A DNA stretch of 64,000 bases from Paenibacillus_AR sp051594765 (GCF_051594765.1 NZ_JBPPGJ010000002.1:186001-250000); one strand, 5' to 3'; positions 8,589-17,195 are shown, numbered from the stretch's first letter. A program made the numbers and translations. Notes: generated by a model not told the origin, from the sequence alone.

Positions 8589-9956
8589 TCAGTTCCTGTC
8601 CTTCCTGTCGTCGTCCTTGTTATCCTTATCCTTATCCTTAAGGTCCTTACGATCTTTGTTATCCTTGTCGTCCTTGTTATCCTTCTTGTCTTTTCCGTTG
8701 CCGTTGTCCGGCTTGGGAGTCGGGGCTTTGGAATCCGCCGAAGGACCGCCGGTTCTGCGGTCCTCATCCTTGGTTTTCCCCGGATCCTGATCCTTGCCCT
8801 TGCCGTGATCGGAACCGCTTCCCGGAGAAGGAGCCGAGGACGATCCCGGTTTACCGGTCTTATCGTCCTTGGAATCTCCGTTGTTCTTATCGTCGCCCCT
8901 CGGATCCTTGGGCTTATCCTGATTCTTCCTGTCATCGTTCCTGTCCGTCGCCTTGGAGGCATCGCTGGGCTTCAAGGACGGCTTGGGAGTCGGAGTGGGA
9001 GCCTGCTTCGAAGGCGTCGGTGTGGCGGAGGACTTGCCCGGCGTGCTGCCGGATTTGCCCGACGGCTTGACGGAGGAGTTCTTATTCTTCTCGTCCTCCT
9101 TCTTCTTGTCCTGCACCTTCCTATCCAGACTGCCGCTCTTCTCCTCCTGCAGCAGCTCCTTGATGCTGTCCTTCTGCAGCTTCGTGGCATCCACCAGCTT
9201 GCTCAATCCGCCGGCTTCCTTGGCCAGGTTGTGGATGGAGTCCTGCTTCAGATCCTCCACCTTCACGTCTCGTCCGGTGCTCTTGGCGTTCAGATACACG
9301 CTGTATTTGCCCACGGACAAGCCGGTATCCTTAGCCGTCTCCCGGACCTCTGCAGGAGCCGAGAACGCGGTGACCTCGATCTTGTCCGCCGTATCCGGAT
9401 GCTTCGCCACCACGTGGGCCAGCACCTGCTGCTTCAGCTGCTCGCTGACCGTTTCGTCCGTCAGAGCGGAGGTCTCCTTCACCGTCGTGCTGGCGATGAT
9501 GATGTCCCCTTCGCCCTGGGTGAAGATGTTCATCTCCTCTGCCTTCTGAAGGAGCTTGTCGGCTACATCATCCAAGGATTTGCCCTTGTAGTTCAGGCCC
9601 TGGACCACCTCCAGCCCCTTGTCGTTCAGACCGCGCATCTCGCGGACCTTCTCGTGCTTGTCGATCCCCAGCTCCACGCTGGGGTTGATGTCGATGGAGA
9701 CGTATGCCACCACCGACTTATCTGCAAAAGCGGCCGGGATGCCGGTGAACAGCATCATGCAGAATACAACGGCGGCCACGAAGACGGACATGGCGGCGAA
9801 GGCGGGCTGGCGTGCACCGGACGGGCGGGCGGCATACAGGATCTCCTCGCCGACCTGGCAGTTCCGGTTCTTGGCCGGAATCCGCTCGAACTCTCCGGAC
9901 GGCGTCATTACGATGATTGATTTGTCGGTTTTTTCCATCACGACGCCCTTGTTCAT
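8589..9956 (-). CDS. rsgI: Anti-sigma-I factor RsgI
   Basis: This is a single-pass membrane anti-sigma factor that binds SigI. The N-terminal cytoplasmic RsgI_N segment (KGVVMEKTDKSIIVMTPSGEF) is followed by a TM helix (about residues 55-77). Outside is the conserved domain with VSIDINPSVELGID, then a tail of about 200 residues dominated by Lys, Asp, Pro and Ser. In cellulolytic clostridia RsgI tails carry carbohydrate-binding modules; here the tail is low complexity with no recognisable domain, so it may thread into the wall or be a proteolysis target. The start overlaps sigI by four bases (ATGA), which indicates translational coupling. Confidence 0.92.
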   Translation of the reverse strand: MNKGVVMEKTDKSIIVMTPSGEFERIPAKNRNCQVGEEILYAARPSGARQPAFAAMSVFVAAVVFCMMLFTGIPAAFADKSVVAYVSIDINPSVELGIDKHEKVREMRGLNDKGLEVVQGLNYKGKSLDDVADKLLQKAEEMNIFTQGEGDIIIASTTVKETSALTDETVSEQLKQQVLAHVVAKHPDTADKIEVTAFSAPAEVRETAKDTGLSVGKYSVYLNAKSTGRDVKVEDLKQDSIHNLAKEAGGLSKLVDATKLQKDSIKELLQEEKSGSLDRKVQDKKKEDEKNKNSSVKPSGKSGSTPGKSSATPTPSKQAPTPTPKPSLKPSDASKATDRNDDRKNQDKPKDPRGDDKNNGDSKDDKTGKPGSSSAPSPGSGSDHGKGKDQDPGKTKDEDRRTGGPSADSKAPTPKPDNGNGKDKKDNKDDKDNKDRKDLKDKDKDNKDDDRKDRN

Positions 9957-10759
9957 GAATCGTTTCTCCCCTCTTGCTCCGCCTTGGTAATGCGCAGATA
10001 ATCTCTTAAGTATGGATAAGGCCCATTGTGAATGATGGCTACCGCAATGATGTATTTCCGGTTCCGCTCCAGGGTCTTCCTGGATACGTCGGCCACCTCC
10101 AGAAGCTCCTTGATCGGAAGCATGCGCTTGCCCAGCAGGGTCCGCATCATCTGACTGTCGTTGGAGAGCATGATCCCGATGCCGATAAGCGTCTCCCGCG
10201 AGTCGGAATGCTTGGGCGACGAATCGGCCAGATCGGAGAAGCTGATGTCGAAGTCCGAGAGCACCCGGTTCAGCTCCAGAATCTCGCTTCTCCGCTCCTC
10301 CATGCCCTTCTGCAGCTCGTACTGGCGGATGGCCTGGTGGACCTCGACGGGGTTAACGATGTTCTCCTCGTCGTCCTCCACCTCGAAGGAGCTGTACGGC
10401 ACCTGTTGGGAGAACCGCTGCTCCTTGCGGACGTAGTCGATGAGCCGGCGGCGGATGACGGTCTCGGAGAAGCTCAGGAAGGACCGGCCCGATTGGGCCG
10501 AGAACTGGTTGATCGCTTCATTGAACGCCGCCAGCGCGATGGCGAACTCATCGTCCCGGGCCGGATCGATGTACCGCTTGCTGAACCGGCTCGTCACTTT
10601 GGCCACATAAGGCTGGTATTCGGTAATGAAATGGTTGCGCAATCGAATGTCGCCCTGTTGAATCTGCCGCACCAGTTCCTCCGGAGTCAAGCCTGGGTAA
10701 GCATCAGAACGGTGAGAATGGCTTTTGCCCAAGAAACGCTTTAAGAGAACTAATATCAA
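9953..10759 (-). CDS. sigI: RNA polymerase sigma factor SigI
   Basis: The protein has the SigI layout: a region-2-like N-terminal part (LVRQIQQGDIRLRNHFITEYQPYVAKVTSRF; DDEFAIALAAFNEAINQF) and a SigI-specific C-terminal helical domain (MLPIKELLEVADVSRKTLERNRKYIIAV). SigI governs heat and cell-envelope responses in Bacillus and is held inactive by RsgI. A GTG at 10768 opens the frame, but GAGGTGG overlaps it and lies at the right distance for the TTG at 10759, so I place the start there (ambiguous by three codons). It follows two small genes on the same strand by only a few bases and overlaps rsgI at its end. Confidence 0.92.
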   Translation of the reverse strand: MILVLLKRFLGKSHSHRSDAYPGLTPEELVRQIQQGDIRLRNHFITEYQPYVAKVTSRFSKRYIDPARDDEFAIALAAFNEAINQFSAQSGRSFLSFSETVIRRRLIDYVRKEQRFSQQVPYSSFEVEDDEENIVNPVEVHQAIRQYELQKGMEERRSEILELNRVLSDFDISFSDLADSSPKHSDSRETLIGIGIMLSNDSQMMRTLLGKRMLPIKELLEVADVSRKTLERNRKYIIAVAIIHNGPYPYLRDYLRITKAEQEGRNDS

Positions 10760-10774
10760 AAGTTCCACCTCACA

Positions 10775-11098
10775 CTAAAGGGTTCGCTCTACCCCATCGG
10801 ATTGCGGGGGTAAGTCGAAATAATCTTTGGGTTTCCCCAGACGGGCCAAGGCCTCCTCCAGGGGCATCTCGGAGCGGAGAAGCTTCTTGAAATCGCGGGA
10901 GCCGATCAGGTCCAGATAGCCGGCGATGGCCGGACGGACCGCCTTCAGCACCACCATCAGCTCCTCCAGGGGAACCTTGAAATCATTCACCGCCATCTGT
11001 TCGTTCAGGAAGCCGGTCACCATAATGGATTCTTCACTATCGTCCGGAAGCTCGCGCAGGAGCTCCAAGTATTCGGTCACGAATTCTTCGTAGGTCAT
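10775..11098 (-). CDS. Conserved hypothetical protein upstream of sigI
   Basis: The acidic 107-residue protein begins MTYEEFVTEYLELLRELPDDSE and is probably all helical and cytoplasmic. ATG 11098 has a strong AAGGAGAGG site. It lies 27 bases after the previous small gene and a few bases before sigI, so it is probably co-transcribed with the sigma factor. I do not recognise a domain. Confidence 0.7.
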   Translation of the reverse strand: MTYEEFVTEYLELLRELPDDSEESIMVTGFLNEQMAVNDFKVPLEELMVVLKAVRPAIAGYLDLIGSRDFKKLLRSEMPLEEALARLGKPKDYFDLPPQSDGVERTL

Positions 11099-11124
11099 GT
11101 TCGTCCTCTCCTTCATCAGATGCG

Positions 11125-11415
11125 TTATGTAGCGCTTCTCGCTTCCAGCTTGCCCTCCGGGGTCAGATAAATGCGCTTGTCCGGGTTGTTGTTCAGCTTG
11201 ACGTTGCCCATCTTCACCCGGTCTTCGCCAAGCTCGACGGGCTCCCATTCCCAGGGCTGGTCATAGCCGTGCTCCGCCGTAATGGTCCCAAGCTCGGCCT
11301 GCGCCGCCTCCCGGTCCTCCCATACCTTCACACCGTAATAGCGAAAATCGTAGATATTGGTCAAAAAACAGGAGAACAGCTCTCCCGTATCCTTATGTTG
11401 AAGAACATAGGGCAT
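11125..11415 (-). CDS. Conserved hypothetical protein, first gene of the sigI operon
   Basis: This 96-residue soluble protein (MPYVLQHKDTGELFSCFLTNIYDF...) has many aromatic and charged residues and no recognisable domain. ATG 11415 is chosen because GGGAGGG precedes it by 8 bases; two upstream in-frame ATGs lack a site. A TATAAT preceded by TG (extended -10; plus-strand positions 11466-11471) lies about 50 bases upstream and probably drives this gene, the next small gene, sigI and rsgI. Confidence 0.7.
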   Translation of the reverse strand: MPYVLQHKDTGELFSCFLTNIYDFRYYGVKVWEDREAAQAELGTITAEHGYDQPWEWEPVELGEDRVKMGNVKLNNNPDKRIYLTPEGKLEARSAT

Positions 11416-11606
11416 GGATATCCCTCCCATAGACAGGTCCTTAAGATTTGGCATGTCAAGTACTCATTATACCACAGGTCAGGGTGGTGCTCCATGGAAG
11501 CGGTTTTTGTTAAAATTTGGTGGGACCTGCCGCTTTAAGTCACCCCTCCCTCCAATGCCGAATAGCCTGGTAAGGAGCCTATGGCAAAAAAAGGAGTGGA
11601 TGGATC

Positions 11607-12104
11607 ATGCCTCCCCAAGATTTTATGGTCTACCGGGACCGGACATTCGGATTTTCCCTCCGTCTTCCCGCCTGGTGGAAGCCTTACCTGACCGTTAGAA
11701 GCTCCGGGAAACAGATGGGAGCGGAGTACGCTCTGCACTTGATCTTCCGCTACAAAGGCATCCGCTACGGAGACGTGCTTACGGTGCTGGTCTTCCGGAT
11801 GTCCACGAAGCGCTGGAAGCGGCTCTACGCCGATTCCCCCCTGCTCCTTCTGGGCGCACGCGGCGGCCTGGTGGCGGCCTGCATGCTGCCGGAGGAGCTC
11901 CCCTACGCCTTCGTGGATCCCGACACGGGGGATTATGACACGGAGAAGTATGGAGAACAGATCCGGCTGATGAAGCGCATGGTGAACGAGGACGCTCCCC
12001 GGATCATCCGCAGCTTCCGGTGGACCGCCGGTCCGGCCGGCTCCAGGCTGCCTAAGCCCTACCTGGCCGCAGGAGTACTTCCGGGCACAGGCTGCGGCTG
12101 CTAG
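11607..12104 (+). CDS. Conserved hypothetical protein
   Basis: The 165-residue protein starts MPPQDFMVYRDRTFGFSLRLPAWWKPY, which resembles the opening strand pattern of PsbP-like or Bacillus general-stress hypotheticals, but I cannot assign a family. It has no signal peptide. AAAGGAG precedes the ATG. It is convergent with the LysE exporter gene and separated from it by a hairpin. Confidence 0.65.
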   Translation: MPPQDFMVYRDRTFGFSLRLPAWWKPYLTVRSSGKQMGAEYALHLIFRYKGIRYGDVLTVLVFRMSTKRWKRLYADSPLLLLGARGGLVAACMLPEELPYAFVDPDTGDYDTEKYGEQIRLMKRMVNEDAPRIIRSFRWTAGPAGSRLPKPYLAAGVLPGTGCGC

Positions 12105-12120
12105 TGGCCCCGATGTCACA

Positions 12121-12161
12121 AGAGCCTCCGGCCTGCCGTTAAGCGGCAGACTGGAGGCTCT
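12121..12161. terminator. Hairpin between convergent genes
   Basis: AGAGCCTCC / GGAGGCTCT enclose an inner CTGCCG/CGGCAG stem. It is strong but lacks a T run on either side, so termination by it is likely rather than certain. Confidence 0.6.
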
Positions 12162-12177
12162 AGACGCGGCGGCCGGA

Positions 12178-12810
12178 TCAGCCGTTGCGGGTTGCACTCA
12201 GCAGCTTGATGCCGAGGGAGATGAAGATCAGCCCCGTCACCTTGTTCAGATAGAGGCTGATCTTGCCCTTCAGGAGATGCCGCCGGGCCAAGTCGGAAGC
12301 GACCACCAGGAAGCTGCACCAGAGCGTGCCCGTCGTAATGAAGGTCAAGCCCAGCAGGAGGAAGGGCAGGGGGCCGTAGCCATGGCCGGGGCTGACGAAC
12401 TGCGGCAGGAAGGCCAGATAGAACAGGGCGACCTTGGGATTCAGCAGATTGGTCAGGAGCCCCTGAAGGTAGATTCTACGCAGCTCCTCCTTAGGCCTGC
12501 CCTCGCTCACCCCGCCGATCGGCGTCTTGGAACGGACCGCTTTGATGCCCATATAGACCAGATAGGCCGCCCCCGCCCATTTGATCACGGAGAAGGCGAC
12601 CGCCGAGTGCATCAGGATCACCGACAGCCCCAGGGCCGCGAACAGGGTATGGAGCATCGCCCCCGAGATGATGCCGAACACGGACATCATCCCCGCCGCT
12701 TTCCCTTGGGACAGCGATCTTCCGAAGATGTACAGCGTATCGCTTCCCGGCGTAATGTTCAACAGAATCCCCGATACCAAGAATAAACCGTAGTGTTCGA
12801 TGCCCAGCAT
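12178..12810 (-). CDS. LysE/RhtB-family amino-acid exporter
   Basis: The protein has about 210 residues and six predicted membrane segments. The family signature is near the N-terminus (LLNITPGSDTLYIFGRSLSQG, the NxxPGPD-like motif) and the second conserved block is LLTNLLNPKVALFYLAFLPQF. Members export lysine, threonine, homoserine or other small molecules. The start at 12810 has GGGGAGG upstream; a longer frame to 12894 lacks a site. The substrate cannot be predicted. Confidence 0.88.
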   Translation of the reverse strand: MLGIEHYGLFLVSGILLNITPGSDTLYIFGRSLSQGKAAGMMSVFGIISGAMLHTLFAALGLSVILMHSAVAFSVIKWAGAAYLVYMGIKAVRSKTPIGGVSEGRPKEELRRIYLQGLLTNLLNPKVALFYLAFLPQFVSPGHGYGPLPFLLLGLTFITTGTLWCSFLVVASDLARRHLLKGKISLYLNKVTGLIFISLGIKLLSATRNG

Positions 12811-12923
12811 CAGATCAGCCTCCCCGCCCGCCCATTCGGACCGCCCGTTTTTTTCCCTACATCTTATCACACCCTTTTTTACCCATCCAGCCAAAAAATT
12901 GTGGCATTTTCTTCACATGCAGC

Positions 12924-12952
12924 TTGCATTGATCCTTCGGATGTGATAAAGT
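12924..12952 (+). promoter_or_regulatory. SigA-type promoter of the cold-shock gene
   Basis: The -35 TTGCAT and -10 TAAAGT are separated by 17 bases. Transcription would begin near 12959 and give a 5' untranslated region of about 130 bases. Confidence 0.6.
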
Positions 12953-12979
12953 TACCTTAATGAAATTTTGACCTGAACT

Positions 12980-13032
12980 CACATATTGTAGAGGGTTATG
13001 ATTTTCAGTGTTATAACCTTGTACAATATGTG
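12980..13032 (+). promoter_or_regulatory. Long hairpin in the csp 5' untranslated region
   Basis: CACATATTGTA (12980-12990) pairs with TACAATATGTG (13022-13032), and GGTTAT with ATAACC inside. With a G-U and an A-U pair between, this makes a stem of about 20 bp with one mismatch and a 13-base loop. There is no T run and the csp ribosome binding site lies about 45 bases downstream, so a temperature-responsive leader is more likely than a terminator. Confidence 0.6.
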
Positions 13033-13089
13033 ATTTCTTTTTCTACACAGAATAAAGGTCATATAAATAACTATTTGGAGGCTACACCC

Positions 13090-13290
13090 ATGCAAACAGG
13101 AACAGTGAAATGGTTTAACGCAGAGAAAGGCTTCGGCTTCATCGAAGTGGAAGGCGGCAACGACGTATTCGTACACTTCAGCGCGATCCAAACCGACGGC
13201 TTCAAGACTTTGGACGAAGGCCAACGCGTTGAGTTCGAAGTGGTTCAAGGCAACCGCGGACCGCAAGCAGCTAACGTAGTTAAGCTGTAA
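13090..13290 (+). CDS. Cold-shock protein (CspA/CspB family)
   Basis: This 66-residue single cold-shock domain protein binds single-stranded RNA and DNA and melts mRNA structure in the cold. RNP1 is KGFGFI and RNP2 is VFVHF, and the ends (MQTGTVKWFNAEKG, PQAANVVKL) are canonical. ATG 13090 has a GGAGG site. It is preceded by a long structured leader and followed by a terminator, then by a ydjO-like gene that is also cold-linked in Bacillus. Confidence 0.95.
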   Translation: MQTGTVKWFNAEKGFGFIEVEGGNDVFVHFSAIQTDGFKTLDEGQRVEFEVVQGNRGPQAANVVKL

Positions 13291-13302
13291 TATCATCCAC
13301 CC

Positions 13303-13333
13303 AAGCCCCAAACATCGCGTTTGGGGCTTTTCT
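13303..13333 (+). terminator. Intrinsic terminator of the csp gene
   Basis: AAGCCCCAAAC / GTTTGGGGCTT with a 5-base loop, followed by TTTTCTT. Confidence 0.88.
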
Positions 13334-13373
13334 TATACGCACCGCCAATCCGCAGGAGAAAGAGGGATGCAAC

Positions 13374-13586
13374 TTGTACCATTCACGGAAAAGGCCGCTC
13401 GAGAATGTTCCGGAGGAGATCACGGACATCTGGTCTTGCAGCAATGAGAATTGCAACGGGTGGATGCGGGATAACTTCGCATTCCGAATTACCCCGACGT
13501 GCCCCCAATGCCACGCTATCATGTCGAAGAGCCAACGGATGCTTTCCATCGTGGAGAATACAAGTCCCCTTCAAAAGAAGCAGTAA
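13374..13586 (+). CDS. Cold-inducible YdjO-family zinc-ribbon-like protein
   Basis: The 70-residue protein has four cysteines in two pairs (WSCSNENCNGWM and PTCPQCHAIM), the pattern of the Bacillus YdjO family described as cold-inducible; zinc binding is inferred. No in-frame ATG is available: the frame opens with TTG 13374 preceded by GAGAAAGAGGG, and an ATG at 13366 is out of frame. Adjacency to csp supports a cold-response role. Confidence 0.85.
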   Translation: MYHSRKRPLENVPEEITDIWSCSNENCNGWMRDNFAFRITPTCPQCHAIMSKSQRMLSIVENTSPLQKKQ

Positions 13587-13594
13587 ACCAAAAC

Positions 13595-13641
13595 GAAGCA
13601 CGGCTCCCGGGCAGATCCCTGGGTAGCCGTGCTTCTTTTTT
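13595..13641 (+). terminator. Intrinsic terminator after the ydjO-like gene
   Basis: GAAGCACGGCT / AGCCGTGCTTC with a GC-rich loop and a run of six T. Confidence 0.88.
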
Positions 13642-13669
13642 GGACGCCGTCCGATACGTGCAGGCGGCC

Positions 13670-15424
13670 TTATAGCGCGAAGTTCTTCATTAGCCGCTCG
13701 AGTTCAGCAGATTCCTCCTTCAGCTGCTCGGAGAAGCTCCGGATCTCCTTCATGGCGGCAACGGTCTCCTCCGCTTGTCCGGCCGCCTGCTCCGACTGGA
13801 TGGCGGACCGGGACGCGAGGATTCCCAGATTCTCCGCGGAGCTGACGATTTCCTCGGAGCCGGCATAAGCCTGCTCCATGGCGGCGGACAGATCCGTCAT
13901 CCGTTCGGTGACGGCGTCCACCTCCTGCGCGATCTCGCGGAACATGGCTCCAGCCTCCCGCGCCGCCATCACCCCATGCTCCGCCTTCTGCGCATGCTTG
14001 CGCATATCGGCCGCCGCTTGGCGGGTGCCCTTCTGCAGCAGCTTCACGGCTTCCGCCGCATGCTCGGACGATACCTTCGCCTGCTCCGCCAGGTTGCGGA
14101 CCTCCGCCGCCACCACGCCGAAGCCGCGCCCATGCTCTCCGGCCCGGGCCGCTTCAATGGAGGCATTCAGGGCCAGCAGGTTGGTCTGATTGGCGATCTC
14201 CGAGATCAGAATTGCGATCTCCGATATCTTCCCCGCTTCCCTATCAAGCTCCGACATGCGGTCGGAGGCGTGCCGGATATCCCGGCTGACCTCCTCCATA
14301 TCGTTCACCGACTGGCCGATGACCTGAAGTCCCTTGGCAGCAGCTTCGGCGGAACGGGTGGCAGCCGTAGCCGCTTCCTCGCCGGTGGCCGTCGTCATCC
14401 GAATGGCGGCCGCCATCTCTTGAAGCGTCGAGACCATGGACCGGATCTTCACGTTCTGCTCCTGGGAGCCCTGATCGGTGAGCCGTGCGGAATCCGAGAT
14501 GGCGGCTCCCGCCCTCTCCGTGCGGATCGCCTGCTCCTGCAGCTTGCGGGACATGCCGCCCACCACATCCGTCGAACCGTCCAGCCTCTGCAGGAGGTCC
14601 TTCAACGAGTCCACCATCGTGTCGATGGAGCCGGCCAGCTCGCCCAGCTCATCCTTGCGGTCAAGCTTCAGCTTCTCCGTGCGCAAATCCCCTTTGGCCA
14701 CCCGGTTGGCTACCCGGTTGATCCGGCGGATCGGATCCGAGATCTGACGGGAGATGAACCAGCCCGCCGCCACGGCCGCCAAGACCCCAGCGATGGTGAT
14801 GATCAGACTCTTCCGGGACGCATCGGCGGTGTGGATCCGGATGTCCTCTGCCGCCGCATCCGCCTTGGAGGCGTTATATTCGGTCATCTCCACGATGGCA
14901 TCCGAGAGCTTGGCCAGGATCTCCTCCCCCGCTTCGAACGGATTGGAGCCGCTGTCCCCTTGCGCACCGGGCACCCCGCCAGTCTGCGTTCCGCCGGCGT
15001 TATTCTGCGCGTTCTGCTGGATGATCGGCACCATGGTGGTGGCGTACTGCTCCAGAGAGTCGCGCATGGTCTTCACCAGCTCCTCCTCCTTGGTGTCCAG
15101 TCCCGATCCTCCCACCTCCTGAAGCAATTCGCTCAGCTCCGTCTGCTGGGTCTCCAGCTCCTTCTGAAGCTTCGACAGATCTGCCGCCGCCCCCGGCCGC
15201 CCGAATTCCATGAAGGTTTTCTCCATGACCCGGCTGGCATTCTGCAGCTTGTTCAGCGAGCTGATCGGCAGCACGCTGTCCTGGTACATCTTATCCACGT
15301 CGCTCACCGCCGCATCCAGCTGCCGGAAGCTCTGGACTCCCGTCAGCAGGTTCAGCGCCACCAGGATGCTCACCAACAGTCCCATTTTGTAAGCCGTTTT
15401 CCAATTCCGCAATCCCATCCTCAT
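13670..15424 (-). CDS. Methyl-accepting chemotaxis protein
   Basis: This is a membrane chemoreceptor. TM1 (about residues 13-32) is followed by an extracellular four-helix-bundle-type sensor, TM2 (SLIITIAGVLAAVAAGWFIS), a HAMP domain (RQISDPIRRINRVANRVAKGDL) and a long coiled-coil signalling domain. The hairpin tip reads EIANQTNLLALNASIEAARAGEHGRGFGVVAAEVRNLAE, where CheA/CheW dock. An Asn/Gly/Gln-rich insert (QNAQNNAGGTQTGGV) interrupts the sensor domain. The start is uncertain: ATG 15448 has no clear site, while ATG 15424 is preceded by GGGGGA. The ligand is unknown. Confidence 0.92.
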   Translation of the reverse strand: MRMGLRNWKTAYKMGLLVSILVALNLLTGVQSFRQLDAAVSDVDKMYQDSVLPISSLNKLQNASRVMEKTFMEFGRPGAAADLSKLQKELETQQTELSELLQEVGGSGLDTKEEELVKTMRDSLEQYATTMVPIIQQNAQNNAGGTQTGGVPGAQGDSGSNPFEAGEEILAKLSDAIVEMTEYNASKADAAAEDIRIHTADASRKSLIITIAGVLAAVAAGWFISRQISDPIRRINRVANRVAKGDLRTEKLKLDRKDELGELAGSIDTMVDSLKDLLQRLDGSTDVVGGMSRKLQEQAIRTERAGAAISDSARLTDQGSQEQNVKIRSMVSTLQEMAAAIRMTTATGEEAATAATRSAEAAAKGLQVIGQSVNDMEEVSRDIRHASDRMSELDREAGKISEIAILISEIANQTNLLALNASIEAARAGEHGRGFGVVAAEVRNLAEQAKVSSEHAAEAVKLLQKGTRQAAADMRKHAQKAEHGVMAAREAGAMFREIAQEVDAVTERMTDLSAAMEQAYAGSEEIVSSAENLGILASRSAIQSEQAAGQAEETVAAMKEIRSFSEQLKEESAELERLMKNFAL

Positions 15425-15551
15425 ACCCTGAATCCCCCGTTTCCTCATGCTGATCTCATGGGTATAAGCATAATGGGGGAAGCTGAGGGATACCTGAACC
15501 CCCGTTTAGCGGACGCTTAAAAAACGTCGAATCGTGTCACTTTATGTACGA

Positions 15552-16445
15552 TTAGTGGATATCCTTCTTGCGGAAGCGCCCGCCCTTGACATCATGGATG
15601 TTGCCGACGGCTAGGAAGGCGGCGGGATCTTTTTCCTCCACAATGGCCTTCAGCTTGGCTTCCTCCAGACGGGTGATGACGCAGAAGATGACCTTCTTGC
15701 CGTCCCCCGTGAATCCGCCCTCGCCCTTCAGATAGGTCACGCCCCGGCCGAGACGGCTCAGGATGGTATCCCCGATCTCCTTGCTGCGGTCGCTGATAAT
15801 CCAGACGGACTTGGATTCGTCGAAGCCCTCGATGGTGATGTCGATCATCTTGAAGGCGATGAAGTAGGCGATCAAGGAATACATGGCCCGGTCCAGCGTG
15901 AACACGAACCCGGCGCTGCCCAGAATGAACAGGTTGAAGAACATGACGATCTCGCCGACGGAGAACGGCGTCTTCTTGCTGAACAGGATTGCCACGATCT
16001 CAGTTCCGTCCAGCGAGCCTCCGGAGCGGATGACCAGGCCAACGCCGATGCCTACGATGACGCCGCCGAAGACGGCTGAGAGCAGCGGATCGGTGGTGAG
16101 CACCTCCACCGGGTGCAGATAATAGGTGCCGATGGACATGACCGTAACCCCGTACAGGGTGGAGAGGGCGAAGGTCTTGCCGATCTGCTTGTAGCCGAGG
16201 AACAGGAACGGAAGATTCAGAAGCAGCAGGAAGAGCCCGATGGGCAGCTTGGTCAGATACGCCAGGATGATAGAGATCCCCACGACGCCTCCGTCAATGA
16301 TGTTATTGGGCACGAGAAAAAGCTCCAGGCCAACCGACACCAATGCCGAGCCGATCGTGACAAAGACGGCGCGCCTTAGGAATTTGGCCCGGGTCAAGCG
16401 TCTGTGCTGGACCGGGGGCCGAGCTTTTACCGCCGGTTTGATCAT
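15552..16445 (-). CDS. YitT-family membrane protein with C-terminal DUF2179 domain
   Basis: An N-terminal membrane region of about five helices (FLVPNNIIDGGVVGISIILAYLT; NLPFLFLGYKQIGKTFALSTLYG) is followed by a soluble DUF2179 domain of about 80 residues (SDRSKEIGDTILSRLGRGVTYLKGEGGFTG). Members are common in Firmicutes, often in several copies; the function is unknown, possibly transport. ATG 16445 has GAGGGGGA upstream, and a well-formed promoter lies at 16499-16527. Confidence 0.88.
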   Translation of the reverse strand: MIKPAVKARPPVQHRRLTRAKFLRRAVFVTIGSALVSVGLELFLVPNNIIDGGVVGISIILAYLTKLPIGLFLLLLNLPFLFLGYKQIGKTFALSTLYGVTVMSIGTYYLHPVEVLTTDPLLSAVFGGVIVGIGVGLVIRSGGSLDGTEIVAILFSKKTPFSVGEIVMFFNLFILGSAGFVFTLDRAMYSLIAYFIAFKMIDITIEGFDESKSVWIISDRSKEIGDTILSRLGRGVTYLKGEGGFTGDGKKVIFCVITRLEEAKLKAIVEEKDPAAFLAVGNIHDVKGGRFRKKDIH

Positions 16446-16498
16446 ATGGGTTCCCCCTCTCTCTGATGGACCGACGCACGGACCCATCTGTTCCCATA

Positions 16499-16527
16499 AG
16501 TATAGTACAGTTTATGGGCAGCGACAA
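16499..16527 (-). promoter_or_regulatory. SigA-type promoter of the yitT-family gene
   Basis: On the minus strand, TTGTCG and TATACT are separated by 17 bases. Confidence 0.7.
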
Positions 16528-16575
16528 AAAAAGATCACCCTGTACGGACATTCCGTCCGAATGGGGGTGATCTTA
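16525..16575 (-). terminator. Intrinsic terminator after the 141-aa protein gene
   Basis: AAGATCACCC / GGGGTGATCTT pair around an inner CGGAC/GTCCG stem, with a seven-T run on the minus strand. It abuts the promoter of the next gene. Confidence 0.85.
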
Positions 16576-16608
16576 AGGATATTGAAGCTTCGGCAGCTAT
16601 TATCGGGG

Positions 16609-17034
16609 CTATTCCGCCCGTCCGGCCTTCTTCTGCAGTCTGGCGGCCCGTTGGCCAAGGATCTTCAGCCTTCTTCGAAGCTGCTCGCTCCACTCCGCAT
16701 CGCCGGTGCGGGCGCTTAAGACCAGCAGGTCCAGCGCATTGTCGATCTGCCCCCGGACCACGTCCTGCGGGGACTCCGTTTCCTCGTTGCTGACGCAGTT
16801 GGCGTACAGCAGGTCAGGCGGCAGCATCTCGGTATAGTCCTCAAAGTCCACATCGAGGGCTCCGTCTCCATGGGCGTATTCCGCCAGGATCTCGTATTCC
16901 TGCCAGGCCAGATAGTGAACATCCACCCGGCTGCAGACCGGACAGAGCAGGATGGGCACGTTGTGGATCCGGGTCCGGATATGCTTCAAGGTTCCTTTGG
17001 TTCCGATCATGCTGGCGCCGCAGCAAAAGCTCAT
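16609..17034 (-). CDS. Conserved hypothetical protein with N-terminal Cys-rich (zinc-ribbon-like) segment
   Basis: The 141-residue soluble protein has cysteines at FCCGAS and LLCPVCSRVDVHY, a layout like YgiT-type zinc fingers. An acidic middle and a basic C-terminal helix (RRRLKILGQRAARLQKK) follow. GGAGGGG precedes ATG 17034. The function is unknown. It is divergent from the alpha-glucan cassette. Confidence 0.7.
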   Translation of the reverse strand: MSFCCGASMIGTKGTLKHIRTRIHNVPILLCPVCSRVDVHYLAWQEYEILAEYAHGDGALDVDFEDYTEMLPPDLLYANCVSNEETESPQDVVRGQIDNALDLLVLSARTGDAEWSEQLRRRLKILGQRAARLQKKAGRAE

Positions 17035-17195
17035 CGTGTTCCCCTCCGTTTCAAAAGCCCCTATGACGGATCACTCTTTTGCCCATATGTATTCGTGCCG
17101 GCTTCCTGTAATTCCTTCCGGCAAAACTTCCCTGTCCGGAGGAATAAGATGCTCGAAATTTGTAAACTCTAATAGGGTTGTATCCAAGGCTATCC

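Noticed and set aside
8805..9920. Long plus-strand frame opposite rsgI
   Set aside because: It is the antisense shadow of the low-complexity rsgI gene; base periodicity and start signals favour the minus strand.
12980..13032. Terminator for an upstream gene
   Set aside because: The hairpin lacks a proper T run and the gene upstream is on the opposite strand; it lies downstream of a promoter and upstream of csp.
13775..15520. 581-codon plus-strand frame opposite the chemoreceptor gene
   Set aside because: It is a shadow; the minus-strand protein is a full-length methyl-accepting protein with all domains.
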